64,000 nt of DNA from Brevibacillus choshinensis (GTDB lineage: Bacteria > Bacillota > Bacilli > Brevibacillales > Brevibacillaceae): NCBI RefSeq assembly GCF_001420695.1, contig NZ_LJJB01000007.1:2006143-2070142 (forward strand), given 5' to 3'. Under the pieces are notes generated by a model. That model was not told where the DNA came from and searched no databases. It worked only from the letters and a program-made list of their open reading frames with translations. Of this stretch, positions 1-8,648 are shown in pieces. Positions within the stretch are counted from its first letter, which is position 1, and every line of letters starts with the position of its first letter. Both the position numbers and the translations under genes were made by a program.

Positions 1-37
1 TGGTCAAGACCCCATTTAGTGGACACTAAAAAAAGAG

Positions 38-922
38 CTAAGCAGCAAGCTGGCGCCGGTACTCAATCGGCGTCAGCTTGTTTAATTTTCTTTGTGGCCT
101 CGTAGAGTTGTAAAAATGGATATATTCCTCAATTCTCCTTTGTGCCTCGTCTACTGTTCGGATATCATAAGGGTAGAGCGCTTCCGTTTTGAGATGCGAG
201 AAGAAGCTCTCCATAGAGGCATTGTCGTAACAATTGCCTCGGCGTGACATGCTGATTTGGGCTCCAACCTTTGGCAGCATGTCGTGATACGCATAGGACG
301 TGTACTGGAATCCCTGATCGCTGTGAACGATCAGTCCAGACATGTCCTCTTTATTTTGAAAGGCTTTCTTGAAAGTCTGCAAAACAAGATCATTGTCATT
401 GCGCTGCGCTAGATGGTAGGCCACGATTTCGTTATTAAACAAATCCTTGACGGCAGACAGGTACAACCATGTATCTCCGATACGATATTGGGTTACGTCA
501 GTAACCCACTTTTGATTCGGTAAGTTGGCATGAAATTTCCGTTGCAATAAGTTTTCAACTACACGTGTCCCTATAGAAGAAGCATAGTTGCATCGATGTT
601 TACGGCGTACTCGGGAGCGTAGTCCCATCTCTTGCATGAGGCGTAGGACCTTTTTGTGGTTAACCCATATCTTGTAGTCTTGAAGTAGAAAGAGCTGCGT
701 TTGACGATATCCGTATTTCCCATCATATTTGCTATAGATCTTTTGAATGAACTCCTTAATTACAAGGTCTTTGTCTTGTGAACTCCGCTTTCTGTAAGCA
801 TAGAATCCACTTCTAGAGACCCCGAATAGCTTACATAACTCTGTTACATGGTACCACTCAGTCAATTTCACGATGGCATTGTACTTCTCTTGGACACCTC
901 CCGCATCCAAATTTGTAAACAC
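38..922 (-). CDS. IS3-family transposase OrfB (DDE integrase core)
   Basis: This is the catalytic part of the IS3 transposase. An N-terminal HTH_21-like segment (residues about 20-60, with KLFGVSRSGFYAYRK) precedes an rve integrase core. The DDE residues are visible: D in WVTDVTQY, D in HSDQGFQYTS and E in NASMESFFSHLKTE, followed by the usual PQRKLNKLTPIEYR tail. The frame opens at a GTG inside orfA. In IS3 elements it is normally expressed as an OrfAB fusion by -1 frameshifting rather than from its own start, and the frameshift site is present here. No internal stops or deletions are seen. Confidence 0.93.
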   Translation of the reverse strand: MFTNLDAGGVQEKYNAIVKLTEWYHVTELCKLFGVSRSGFYAYRKRSSQDKDLVIKEFIQKIYSKYDGKYGYRQTQLFLLQDYKIWVNHKKVLRLMQEMGLRSRVRRKHRCNYASSIGTRVVENLLQRKFHANLPNQKWVTDVTQYRIGDTWLYLSAVKDLFNNEIVAYHLAQRNDNDLVLQTFKKAFQNKEDMSGLIVHSDQGFQYTSYAYHDMLPKVGAQISMSRRGNCYDNASMESFFSHLKTEALYPYDIRTVDEAQRRIEEYIHFYNSTRPQRKLNKLTPIEYRRQLAA

Positions 923-1188
923 TTTTTTAGCATCGAATTCTCCCTCTCTAATTTTTGGACATATCGATTTTGATCCATGTATTCGTCACGTCGACCTCTC
1001 TGATCCAATAAGCCGAATTCACCCAACTGCTTGAACTTCTTTGTCCATGTAGTGACTCGGCCTCTGTCTGGGATCCCTAGATGTTCCATTATCTTTCGAT
1101 TAGACCATCCTTCCTCCATGTACAAGCGAATTGCTTCCATCTTGATTTCATGACTATAATTCGTAAACTTTTGCCCCATTTTTGCCAT
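868..1188 (-). CDS. IS3-family transposase OrfA (HTH and leucine zipper)
   Basis: This 106-residue protein carries an N-terminal helix-turn-helix (residues about 15-60, with GWSNRKIMEHLGI) that recognises the element ends, then a basic stretch and a short leucine-zipper-like helix near the C-terminus (YVQKLERENSMLKKCL). The ATG at 1188 is preferred to the GTG at 1200 because a GGGGGT motif lies 10 nt upstream. It overlaps orfB by 55 nt. In the family OrfA alone binds DNA and modulates transposition, and the OrfAB fusion is the active transposase. Confidence 0.88.
   Translation of the reverse strand: MAKMGQKFTNYSHEIKMEAIRLYMEEGWSNRKIMEHLGIPDRGRVTTWTKKFKQLGEFGLLDQRGRRDEYMDQNRYVQKLERENSMLKKCLQIWMREVSKRSTMPS
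922..928 (-). promoter_or_regulatory. programmed -1 frameshift heptamer A AAA AAG
   Basis: On the minus strand the OrfA codons CTA AAA AAG contain the classic A_AAA_AAG slippery heptamer in the correct phase. A -1 slip there reads directly into the OrfB frame (K-K-V-F-T-N-L). It sits in the leucine-zipper end of OrfA, as expected for IS3 members. Confidence 0.85.
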
Positions 1189-1309
1189 AACGAAAAACAC
1201 CCCCTATAGGAATCATCGGTTTAAAACACTCGTGTTTTTTCCAATGTCCACTATAAGGGGTGCACTTCACCGCCAGAACGCTTTTTTCTATAGTACGAAT
1301 CATTTTTGC

Positions 1310-2479
1310 TCAACCGGCATGTGGCAATTCTTTTTGTTGCCCTAGATCCGCTTTTCTTTTTTTCTCAGCAGCACCTACCAGCCATGCGCCAAATGGCAAT
1401 CTCCCAAGTCCATACGAGATAGCAAATGACAGGAGTGAACACAATAGAAAGGCAACGAAGCTGCCTAGCAGACTCGTGTGGAAGATCTGTAAGGCAGTTA
1501 GCCCTTTCATCAAATAGGTAAGCACCAGAGCATGAATCAAATACGCCCCATACGAGTACTTACCAAGCAGCGCAAACCATTTGCTCCCCTTCCACTTCCC
1601 GATCCAAAGAGCCAGAAAGTACACCAACAGCAATTGCGCTACTGTATAGAGAAACATGGAAGGCTTCAAGGAAGTAGCCACATTTAGATTGATCATTCCA
1701 TGGCCAGAGTCTCGGAAAAGCTCGTAACCGATATACCCATACAAGAGGACAAAGCCTGCACTAATCCACAGCCACTGGCGTTTGACCGTCTGACGAAACT
1801 GTGCCAAAGTGACAGCAGCCAATCCGCCCATCAGAAAGTAAAAGAAGTAATAGAAGGCGTTGCGATCGCGATACTTGATCCAGTACGTATCCAGCCAAGC
1901 CACATCAAAGCGAAAGCCGTGTGTCGGAATATAACGAGCGGAAAACCAGACGAGACAGCCATACAGGAGTCCAATAAAACCGATTGAAATGACTACGCGG
2001 GTCTGATTGCTGGCAAAATCACGTACTGCCCGAAAAACCCGTTGCCATAGCGGATACAGAAGATAAAACTGAAAGATCATCACGACGAACCAGAGATGGT
2101 AAGATGCTGTACCTGTCATGATACTTTTGAAAATGACCCACACGGTTTCTCCTTCTGCTCGCCACGGCTTGGGCTGTAAGGCCAGGTAGACGGCAGACCA
2201 TATACCGTATGGAACCAGAATCTCCATTACTCTTTTTCGAATAAATGAAGGATAGTGAATGCGCTCATAGTAGTTGTAAAACAATACAAGCCCTGTCATA
2301 AAGATAAAAGCAGGGACTGCAAATTTCAGTAAATGAAACAGCATGCCGTAAATGATTGCAGTCTGCTCGTCTACTCCTGGTTTTCTCATATAAACGCCAA
2401 TGACGTGTTGATAGACAACGGCTAGAAAAGCAAAGGAGCGAATCAGATCTAGTTCGGTGATTCGTTCTTTTCGGGTCAT
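1310..2479 (-). CDS. acyltransferase family 3 integral membrane protein
   Basis: A protein of about 389 residues with roughly ten hydrophobic segments. The N-terminal motif (ITELDLIRSFAFLAVVYQH) is typical of Acyltransferase_3 proteins, which O-acylate cell-surface polysaccharides, peptidoglycan or lipids. The conserved H in VVYQH and the later YGAYLIHALV motif support the family. The ATG at 2479 is chosen over an upstream TTG at 2503; a GGAAAGG lies about 15 nt upstream, which is long, so the start is uncertain. It is separated from the ger operon by a terminator. The acyl acceptor cannot be inferred. Confidence 0.85.
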   Translation of the reverse strand: MTRKERITELDLIRSFAFLAVVYQHVIGVYMRKPGVDEQTAIIYGMLFHLLKFAVPAFIFMTGLVLFYNYYERIHYPSFIRKRVMEILVPYGIWSAVYLALQPKPWRAEGETVWVIFKSIMTGTASYHLWFVVMIFQFYLLYPLWQRVFRAVRDFASNQTRVVISIGFIGLLYGCLVWFSARYIPTHGFRFDVAWLDTYWIKYRDRNAFYYFFYFLMGGLAAVTLAQFRQTVKRQWLWISAGFVLLYGYIGYELFRDSGHGMINLNVATSLKPSMFLYTVAQLLLVYFLALWIGKWKGSKWFALLGKYSYGAYLIHALVLTYLMKGLTALQIFHTSLLGSFVAFLLCSLLSFAISYGLGRLPFGAWLVGAAEKKRKADLGQQKELPHAG

Positions 2480-2567
2480 TTCAAAGATTCCAAACCTTTC
2501 CAAATTTATTTGATTTTAGTGTCCTTCTCATATTACCTTCCATCATACTACTCGACAAGTCTACCAC

Positions 2568-2606
2568 AAAAGAAAAACCGATGCGCGAGAGGCACCGGCT
2601 CCTTTC
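2568..2606 (-). terminator. rho-independent terminator after the ger operon
   Basis: On the minus strand an imperfect GC-rich hairpin (CCGGTGC, loop, GCGCATCGG) is followed by TTTTTCTTTT, 12 nt beyond the stop of the last GerB-type gene. Confidence 0.7.
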
Positions 2607-2617
2607 AAATGGTCTAT

Positions 2618-3742
2618 TTATTTTGGCGTGGGCGTGTTCATTGCCTTGGAGGAATATGACTTTTTGCCAAATCTCCATCGAGCGATCAACCACAAGAAAA
2701 GAGGTACAAACGTGAAAATGGTAGTGCTCTGATAACCTACAATGGACTGAATGTTAGTAGAGAGCTGAGAAAGATTCGGAGCGGTCCAAAAACTGAAGAC
2801 GACCAGCAAAAAACCGAGCGGGAGGACAACAGGCCGATAGTCATCCAAACGCAGAAACTGTGCAGTGCCAAGAGCAAGAGCGTAAAAAAACACAGAGATC
2901 TTGATGAATGCCCCTGTCACCCAGGTCGCTATCACAACTGAATCGATATTTTCAAAGAAATCTGCGTAGCTAATCATCTGTATAGCTGTGTAAAACGAAT
3001 AGGTCATTAAAGATACTTCCCCTCCCAAGACGAGTAACGTCGACAAGTTAATCATTGTTAAAGCTAGCATCGCAGAAACAACCGTGATCAAGCCCGTACG
3101 CATTCCCTGTTCTTGGTCGACGTTAAAGGGTAACAGAAACGAAAACAAGATCACTTCGCTAAACCAGCCTTGTGGGGTAAAAGCCCCTTTAATAATCGGA
3201 ATGACGCCATGCTCGAGCATGGGAAGCATATGATCGAATTTCATCGAGGGAATCATGAGGATCAAGAGCGTAGCGTAGAGGATTACCACGATCGGGACGA
3301 AGACTTGTGCTGTGCGAGCTAATACTTCTACCCCTGATTTTACTGTAATTGCACATAGGAGAACGATACTTCCGATGACGGCCACTAAAGGCGTATCAAA
3401 AAGAAAAGAACCAACGATAAATTCTCCATATTGTCGAATGATATTTCCATTGGTGTAAAGCAAGTTAAAGAGGACGAGGAACCCGCATACTTTACCAAAA
3501 AATGTTCCAACGATTCGTGTACTGTACTGCACGATGCTTTCGCCAAGGAACAGCTTGTGCAGCTGAAATACGAGATAGACCGTGAGAAAGCCCGTCAGAG
3601 AGGCAATCATCGGGGAAATCCACATGTCTCGATCTGCTTGTCTGGAGGTTATAGCAGGGACGAGCAAATCTGCTGTCGCCACTATGACTGGAAACACCAT
3701 GATCCCCATCTGAGCCGCAGATATGTACGGTTTTTCTTTCAT
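2618..3742 (-). CDS. GerAB/GerKB-family germination receptor B subunit (third copy)
   Basis: A 374-residue endospore germination permease (spore_permease, APC superfamily) with about ten membrane segments. In spores B subunits sit in the inner membrane and form part of the germinant binding site. Family landmarks are the start ISAAQMGIMVFPVI, the segment FFENIDSVVIATWVTGAFIK and ALALGTAQFLRL. It is the last gene of the operon, 22 nt after a small D-subunit gene. It resembles the other two B proteins here (8645-9751 and 9773-10873) but is clearly diverged, so it is a paralogue rather than a recent copy. Confidence 0.92.
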   Translation of the reverse strand: MKEKPYISAAQMGIMVFPVIVATADLLVPAITSRQADRDMWISPMIASLTGFLTVYLVFQLHKLFLGESIVQYSTRIVGTFFGKVCGFLVLFNLLYTNGNIIRQYGEFIVGSFLFDTPLVAVIGSIVLLCAITVKSGVEVLARTAQVFVPIVVILYATLLILMIPSMKFDHMLPMLEHGVIPIIKGAFTPQGWFSEVILFSFLLPFNVDQEQGMRTGLITVVSAMLALTMINLSTLLVLGGEVSLMTYSFYTAIQMISYADFFENIDSVVIATWVTGAFIKISVFFYALALGTAQFLRLDDYRPVVLPLGFLLVVFSFWTAPNLSQLSTNIQSIVGYQSTTIFTFVPLFLWLIARWRFGKKSYSSKAMNTPTPK

Positions 3743-3764
3743 TCCTGATCACCCTGCTGTTCTG

Positions 3765-3995
3765 TCATTTGGTTTTCAGAAAAGTAGATAAAGGGTCAAA
3801 CATTTTCAAGAAGACTTGCGTTGCACCTGGCAAATATGGATCATGAACGAGAAGGATGGCAATTACCCATCCCGTTACCAGTAGTGCAGTATAGGCAACT
3901 TTTGTCTTCCAGTGACTCACACGTAGAGACGACCATTCATACCAGGTCATCATCGCCACTATAAAGGAAATTCCAAGAATGCCTCCCCACTTCAT
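3765..3995 (-). CDS. small two-TM germination receptor D-type subunit
   Basis: A 76-residue protein with two hydrophobic helices (residues about 1-20 and 33-52) and the start MKWGGILGISF. It closely resembles the protein at 10894-11112 (MKWGVIVTMTV). Small two-TM proteins encoded in ger operons are known as D subunits that modulate receptor function. Its ATG overlaps the stop of the upstream GerC gene by 4 nt (ATGA), indicating translational coupling. The D-subunit assignment rests on size, topology and position rather than a strong motif. Confidence 0.78.
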   Translation of the reverse strand: MKWGGILGISFIVAMMTWYEWSSLRVSHWKTKVAYTALLVTGWVIAILLVHDPYLPGATQVFLKMFDPLSTFLKTK

Positions 3996-5170
3996 TTTTC
4001 CTTCACCTCGGATTCAGGTATACCCGCTGGGATTGTGGCTAACCCAGGCCGTTTAATAAACGCTGACACTTCCATGTCGACTTCGATGGTTGGAAACACT
4101 TCTTCCCATCGGTCTTTCACTTGCGCAAATTCCTTCGGGTATTTGCGATGAAATTGAGTGGCAAAGCCGAATATGTCTGCCTTTAACTCATGCTGTGCCT
4201 GGTGTAGCGTTCCTTTTATGCGAGCTTCGATGTCCTTCCCCAAAGCGACTTGCATGATGTGCATCAATGCGGGGTTCACAAGATTTAGATTGGTGCCATT
4301 TTGGATTAAATCACCTTCCGTTTCTACCTTGACAAGCATTTTCCATTTTCCGTTTTCAATGACTGGGAAAAGCTTGGTAGTCTCACGGATTGGATGCAAC
4401 GATACGAATCCCTTCACATTTTTTGCCTTTACGGTCACTGTAGTAGAGGCGATTTCATTGCGCACCCACATCACGCCTCGCGTCGCACGTTCCGTAAGTT
4501 GTCCGATCATCTTCCCCTCTTTAAACACGGCACTTCCAAACAGATAAGGAATGCCCTCAAGCGGTGATTTGGAGTCCTCAGGTGGCAATAAGTCTATGAT
4601 GGGAAGAATTGCTGCCTTGGAAGAGCTCATGAGCATTTTTAACAACTGAACGAGAGTCACTTCCATCCCCACGTGAAGACCGGATAATTCATGGACGACG
4701 ACCGCCGAGTATCGCTCTAGATCAGGGGTTACTTTCAGCAATTCCACTGCTTTTCCTTTGCTTACATACATGAAAGCACGATTTCTTGGCTCAGGGTGTC
4801 GCGCCAAATAATCCACCAGTTCCTTGATTCCTTCCTTTGCCAAATCTTCGCCGTAGATGTACGCCTTACAATGGCCCCAGAAAATCATCCGAGGAATTTT
4901 CATTTGGATTTTGGACATGGCGTCAGCAATATTTTCTCCCTTCGCCGTTCGCACGAGTGTCATGCTTTTTAACCCACCACCCTGCATCGCACCACCACCG
5001 CTCAGCGCCCGAGGTATGAAGACTTGAATGGAGAGCTCAATATCCTTGTTTTCCGCCTTGTCGATCGCAGCAGCCGTCACAATGGCTACATCGTTTACCT
5101 CTACCCGGTCCCAGCAACCGCTGAGTACAAGACTACACGTGGCAACCAACAGAAAATAGCGCTTTACCAC
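3992..5170 (-). CDS. GerAC-family germination receptor C lipoprotein (second copy)
   Basis: A Ger(x)C lipoprotein of about 392 residues. The lipobox LVLSGC in a short signal peptide is followed by WDRVEVNDVAIVTAAAIDK, the family N-terminus. The C subunit is the lipid-anchored outer part of the GerA-type receptor. The open frame extends to 5374, but a GTG at 5170 is preferred: GAGGAAGG lies 9 nt upstream and translation from it leads straight into the signal peptide. This start overlaps the stop of the DUF2071 gene by 7 nt. It is paralogous to the C protein at 7464-8648 throughout (e.g. ARHPEPRNRAF versus VRHPEPRNRSF). Confidence 0.92.
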   Translation of the reverse strand: MVKRYFLLVATCSLVLSGCWDRVEVNDVAIVTAAAIDKAENKDIELSIQVFIPRALSGGGAMQGGGLKSMTLVRTAKGENIADAMSKIQMKIPRMIFWGHCKAYIYGEDLAKEGIKELVDYLARHPEPRNRAFMYVSKGKAVELLKVTPDLERYSAVVVHELSGLHVGMEVTLVQLLKMLMSSSKAAILPIIDLLPPEDSKSPLEGIPYLFGSAVFKEGKMIGQLTERATRGVMWVRNEIASTTVTVKAKNVKGFVSLHPIRETTKLFPVIENGKWKMLVKVETEGDLIQNGTNLNLVNPALMHIMQVALGKDIEARIKGTLHQAQHELKADIFGFATQFHRKYPKEFAQVKDRWEEVFPTIEVDMEVSAFIKRPGLATIPAGIPESEVKEK

Positions 5171-5868
5171 ACCACACATCCTTCCTCTCTGACCTCTTGG
5201 ATCGGCCATACGATACTTTGCACTCCACGAGAATACAAGGTAAGGGAAGGGGGAGCTTCCAGGGAAAACTGTTTTTCCGTCAATGTATTTTCTCGAATTT
5301 GAACAGTAGCGTTTTGCAATTGCCACGGCATGTGATACACATTCGCCCCGTAAATCCTCTTCGTTTTTGTGCATTCACAAAAAAGCGTATATCGCTCTGT
5401 CAGCCAATATTCCAAAGTCCCCTGCTGTGCGTAAAAGACATCCGAACAGGACTGGTAAGCAGCCGAAAATCGTTCCGTCTGATCGGTGCTTTTCACCCTT
5501 CTCGAATCTATTTCGATTCCGCCTTTACACTTCTGAAAGTTCATCGACGCCTCGAAATAGGGTAACCGGTACCATTTCCTCGCAATCGCTGTGATCCAGG
5601 GATTCGAAGCATCTAGCGACAAAAAGTAGATCCCCGATCTCCCTCCGACTTTGACGTAGGTCCGCACATTTATTTCGGGAAACGTAGTAGTGAAAGGAAC
5701 TGGTGGCAGACAGCGAAGGCGTACACCCGACATCATGAAAGGGATGATCGTTATCCACCCACTTCCCTCGTACGTATCTATCTCGAGTGCATCCGGAACC
5801 ATGGAACGAATCACAGCAGGTGGTATCGCCCAATGAGCAAACAACAGATGCTCCCACGTCTGCGTCAT
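5164..5868 (-). CDS. DUF2071 (YqjF-like) protein inside the ger operon
   Basis: A DUF2071/COG3361 protein with the family signatures TQTWEHLLFAHWAIPP, GSGWITIIPFMMSGVRLR and NVRTYVKVGGRSGIYFLSLDA. The fold is beta-rich and related to acetoacetate decarboxylase; no reaction is established for this branch. It is predicted soluble, without a signal peptide. ATG 5868 (234 residues, with AGAGGATGG upstream) is the safest start. However, a strong AAGGAGG at about 5940 has no ATG, GTG or TTG at the right distance; ATC follows after 7-8 nt. The frame is open from there, so a non-canonical or mutated start is possible. It lies between the glutamate-synthase-like gene and gerC2 without a terminator, so co-transcription with the receptor is likely. 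Confidence 0.85.
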   Translation of the reverse strand: MTQTWEHLLFAHWAIPPAVIRSMVPDALEIDTYEGSGWITIIPFMMSGVRLRCLPPVPFTTTFPEINVRTYVKVGGRSGIYFLSLDASNPWITAIARKWYRLPYFEASMNFQKCKGGIEIDSRRVKSTDQTERFSAAYQSCSDVFYAQQGTLEYWLTERYTLFCECTKTKRIYGANVYHMPWQLQNATVQIRENTLTEKQFSLEAPPSLTLYSRGVQSIVWPIQEVREEGCVVW

Positions 5869-5963
5869 GATCCATCCTCTATGGTTTGCACGATTCTTGA
5901 TTGAATGGATTATCGGATTGATAGGAATCCCTCCTTCATGCGTCCGTCTATTCAAGCCTCTCC

Positions 5964-7376
5964 TCAATCCGTTCCCTTTGGCTGAAAAGCAAGAGGAACA
6001 TGCGTAACCTTACTCGTTATTTCGTCGAGTGCTATCAAATCATCTATCGTTACCTCTTTCAAAGACGTTTTACCTAAGGCGAGAATAGCGATCTCAAATT
6101 CCTCTGCGAAGGAGAAAAAAAAGTTCGCCAAATACGTTGCGGCCAATTCTGGATCGAACTGATCTTTCATACTGCCTGGGTACCAGGTAAGCTGGGTGGG
6201 TGGCTCCCAAGGAATCGCCTTTGTGACCTGATCATGTGTCATAGCCCACACAATGGCTGTTCCCATGAAAATGCCATCTGCACCTAGAGCCAAAGCTTTT
6301 AAGCACTCTCCAGGTGTCGCATACCCGCCACCAGACAAGAGCGTAATTCGATCCTTTACCCCTCGCTCTTTTAAATAGCGTACGGCACGTGATAGAGCGT
6401 AGATAGTAGGTAAGCCAAAGTCGTCTTCCAAAATGGGCGGACTCCCCTTAGTACCAGCCTGTCCTCCATCAATACTGATGAAGTCTACCCCTGCCTGAAT
6501 CGCAATCTCCATATCTGCCTCTAAAACGGCAGACGCACATATTTTGACTCCAATCGGCACTCCATCTGTGATCGTACGCAGTTTATCTACTAGCTTTGGA
6601 AGATCCTCTGCACGCTGGACGTCTGGATGAATAGAAGGAATGACAACAAATTCTTGCCCCTCCACCCCCATAATCTGACTGGCTCGGCCTTTGATGTACT
6701 CAGCAGGAATAAAACTGGCCGCCCCTGCAGAAGCTCCTTGTCCAAAATGAATCTCGATTGCATCTGCTTGCCTCAACGTCTCAGGTTCTTTCGCCCACTT
6801 CCCGGAGCTATACTGGATGATCAGATGCTTGGCATATTGTCTCTCTTCTGGCAATAAAGGACCTTCCCCCGTGTTGGTGACTGTTCCTGCGGCGGCGGTC
6901 CCTTTCGCAATCGCGATCTTTACTTTCTCGCTGACGCCGATCCCATATCCCATTGCTCCTGACATGATCGGCATATCCAATGTCAAAGGTTTCTTCGCCA
7001 TAGGACCAATCGTTATGCTCAGGTCCACTTCTGCATCTTCGGGTGCCGGAAATACTGCGAGTTGGGCAGGTGAAAAAATGAGCCCATCGAAGGTAAGAAA
7101 TTTTCGCGAGCTGCCAAATGGACGTTCAATCACTTGTCCCGACGCTGCCCTCAGGCTGTTTTCTAGCACGATCTGCGGATTGATTTTTTTCATAGCAGAT
7201 ATCATTTCAAACACATTCTCTGGATAACGATCATCCATCAAACGCTTCATGAATCGACTCAACAGCCATTGCGTTGCTGGACGGAATAAGAAAAACATCA
7301 CAACTCCGATACACAAACTCGCAAGAATGGTTCCTACGAAAGAGCCAATCAGGAAGGGAAGCCATTTTCCATTCAT
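5964..7376 (-). CDS. FMN-binding glutamate synthase-like membrane protein (YerD type)
   Basis: A 470-residue protein with one N-terminal TM helix (about residues 8-30), then the FMN-binding TIM barrel of glutamate synthase. Motifs are SGAMGYG, TNTGEGPLLPEE, IEIHFGQGASAG, SIDGGQAGTKGSP, LLSGGGYATPGECLKALALGADGIFMGTA. It lacks the glutaminase domain, and the Cys pattern of the 3Fe-4S cluster of true GltB is not seen, so ammonia-dependent glutamate synthesis is doubtful. B. subtilis YerD is the nearest type I recognise. It starts at ATG with GGGGGAG upstream, 87 nt after gerC1, inside the ger operon. A link between a flavoenzyme of glutamate type and germinant sensing is inference only. Confidence 0.88.
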   Translation of the reverse strand: MNGKWLPFLIGSFVGTILASLCIGVVMFFLFRPATQWLLSRFMKRLMDDRYPENVFEMISAMKKINPQIVLENSLRAASGQVIERPFGSSRKFLTFDGLIFSPAQLAVFPAPEDAEVDLSITIGPMAKKPLTLDMPIMSGAMGYGIGVSEKVKIAIAKGTAAAGTVTNTGEGPLLPEERQYAKHLIIQYSSGKWAKEPETLRQADAIEIHFGQGASAGAASFIPAEYIKGRASQIMGVEGQEFVVIPSIHPDVQRAEDLPKLVDKLRTITDGVPIGVKICASAVLEADMEIAIQAGVDFISIDGGQAGTKGSPPILEDDFGLPTIYALSRAVRYLKERGVKDRITLLSGGGYATPGECLKALALGADGIFMGTAIVWAMTHDQVTKAIPWEPPTQLTWYPGSMKDQFDPELAATYLANFFFSFAEEFEIAILALGKTSLKEVTIDDLIALDEITSKVTHVPLAFQPKGTD

Positions 7377-7463
7377 GTGTTACTCCCCCTTTGCATCCGT
7401 TCTTGGATCTACCTTCCTTTTTAGACTGCCCAAATTTGGAAATGTGAACCCCATTCCTGTGTG

Positions 7464-8648
7464 TTAATGGTTTTTCACTTCAGCTTGTGGAATTCCGGCT
7501 GGAGCAGATATCAACCCCGGACGTCGAACATTTACGTTGATATCTGATTTCACCTCGATTTGCGGAAAGATTTCATCCCAATGATCTTTTGCTTGTTCCC
7601 ATTCTTTGGGATACTTGCGATGAAAAGCGGCAGCGAAATTGACCACGTCTGCTTTCATTTTGTGCTGCAAAATATGCATGGCCATTTGCATCCTCTCATC
7701 AATGTCATCCCTCACGGCTTTTTGCAGCATAGCCAGGTATTCCGGGTTCATCAAATTTAGCTTCGTTCCGTTTTCCACTACATCTCCTTCTGTATCCACT
7801 TTCACCACCATCGACCATTTGCCATTCTCGATGGATGGGATCAGCTTCGTTTTCGTCCGAGACGGACTGACGGATATGATTCCTTTTTCGTTTTTTATTT
7901 TGACTGTGATTGCGGCTTTTTGCATTTCATCGCGTAGCCATAATAGTCCGCGTGTCGCTGTTGTGGGAATCGATCCGATCATTTTGTCGCGTTTCAGAAT
8001 AGCCGTACCCACCATGACTGCTTTATTCTGATTATCTTCCGGCTTTTCTATTTTTTTTCCGTCCTCAATCATCGGAATGGCAACTGCTTCCGCTTCCCCT
8101 CTCAGCATGTTTCGGTAATCGACCAATGTCACAGCCATCGTGATATGCAGATTGGCATATTCGCGGAGTGATTCCGCAGTGGACCGCTCCAATACAGGAG
8201 TGATCGAGAGCATATCAAGTGCTTTTCCTTTCGAGACGTACAAAAACGAGCGATTGCGTGGTTCCGGATGGCGAACGAGAAAGTCGATGTGATCAGCCAG
8301 ACCATGCCTGGCCGCCTCTTCTCCGAATAAATACACTTTACAATGTCCCCAAAAGATTTGCCTTGGAATCTTGGCTTGGAGCTTGGACATCGCATCTGCA
8401 ATATTAACGCCTTCGCTGCTACGCATCATCGTCAGTTTTCCTTGGCCACCACCTACACTACCTCCTCCGGCACCGCCTCCACCCAATGCACGTGGAATGA
8501 ATACCTGCACCCCGAGCAAGACACTATTCTTGCTAGATTTGTCCACAGAAGCAGCAGTGACAATCGCTAAATCATTAATTTCCGTGCGATCCCAGCAACC
8601 AGTCAGTAGTACGGAACAGATTCCGATCATGAGCCATTTGATCCTCAA
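7464..8648 (-). CDS. GerAC-family germination receptor C lipoprotein (first copy)
   Basis: A 394-residue Ger(x)C lipoprotein. The signal peptide with lipobox VLLTGC is followed by WDRTEINDLAIVTAASVDK. A Gly-rich insert (residues about 55-72) precedes GKLTMMRSSEGVNIADAMSKLQAKIPRQIFWGHCKVY-type family sequence. The start is TTG overlapping the TGA of the upstream B gene (TTGA). It is anchored to the outer face of the spore inner membrane in known receptors. It is paralogous to the second C protein at 3992-5170. Confidence 0.93.
   Translation of the reverse strand: MRIKWLMIGICSVLLTGCWDRTEINDLAIVTAASVDKSSKNSVLLGVQVFIPRALGGGGAGGGSVGGGQGKLTMMRSSEGVNIADAMSKLQAKIPRQIFWGHCKVYLFGEEAARHGLADHIDFLVRHPEPRNRSFLYVSKGKALDMLSITPVLERSTAESLREYANLHITMAVTLVDYRNMLRGEAEAVAIPMIEDGKKIEKPEDNQNKAVMVGTAILKRDKMIGSIPTTATRGLLWLRDEMQKAAITVKIKNEKGIISVSPSRTKTKLIPSIENGKWSMVVKVDTEGDVVENGTKLNLMNPEYLAMLQKAVRDDIDERMQMAMHILQHKMKADVVNFAAAFHRKYPKEWEQAKDHWDEIFPQIEVKSDINVNVRRPGLISAPAGIPQAEVKNH

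Larger units (their letters stand above)
1..1269 (-). mobile_element. IS3-family insertion sequence
   Basis: Two overlapping transposase frames (orfA, orfB) lie between imperfect inverted repeats. The core ACCCCATTTAGTGGACACT at 9-27 matches, with 3 mismatches in 19, the reverse complement of 1243-1261. Extending outward, the ends read TG at position 1 and CA at 1269, the usual IS3-family termini, and the length of about 1.27 kb fits the family. The left boundary coincides with the window edge, so the target-site duplication cannot be checked and the exact ends are inferred. Both frames look intact, so the copy may still be active. Confidence 0.85.

Noticed and set aside
3992-5374. Long form of the second GerC protein starting at 5374
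   Set aside because: The extra 68 residues overlap the DUF2071 gene and precede the signal peptide; the GTG at 5170 has the correct ribosome site.
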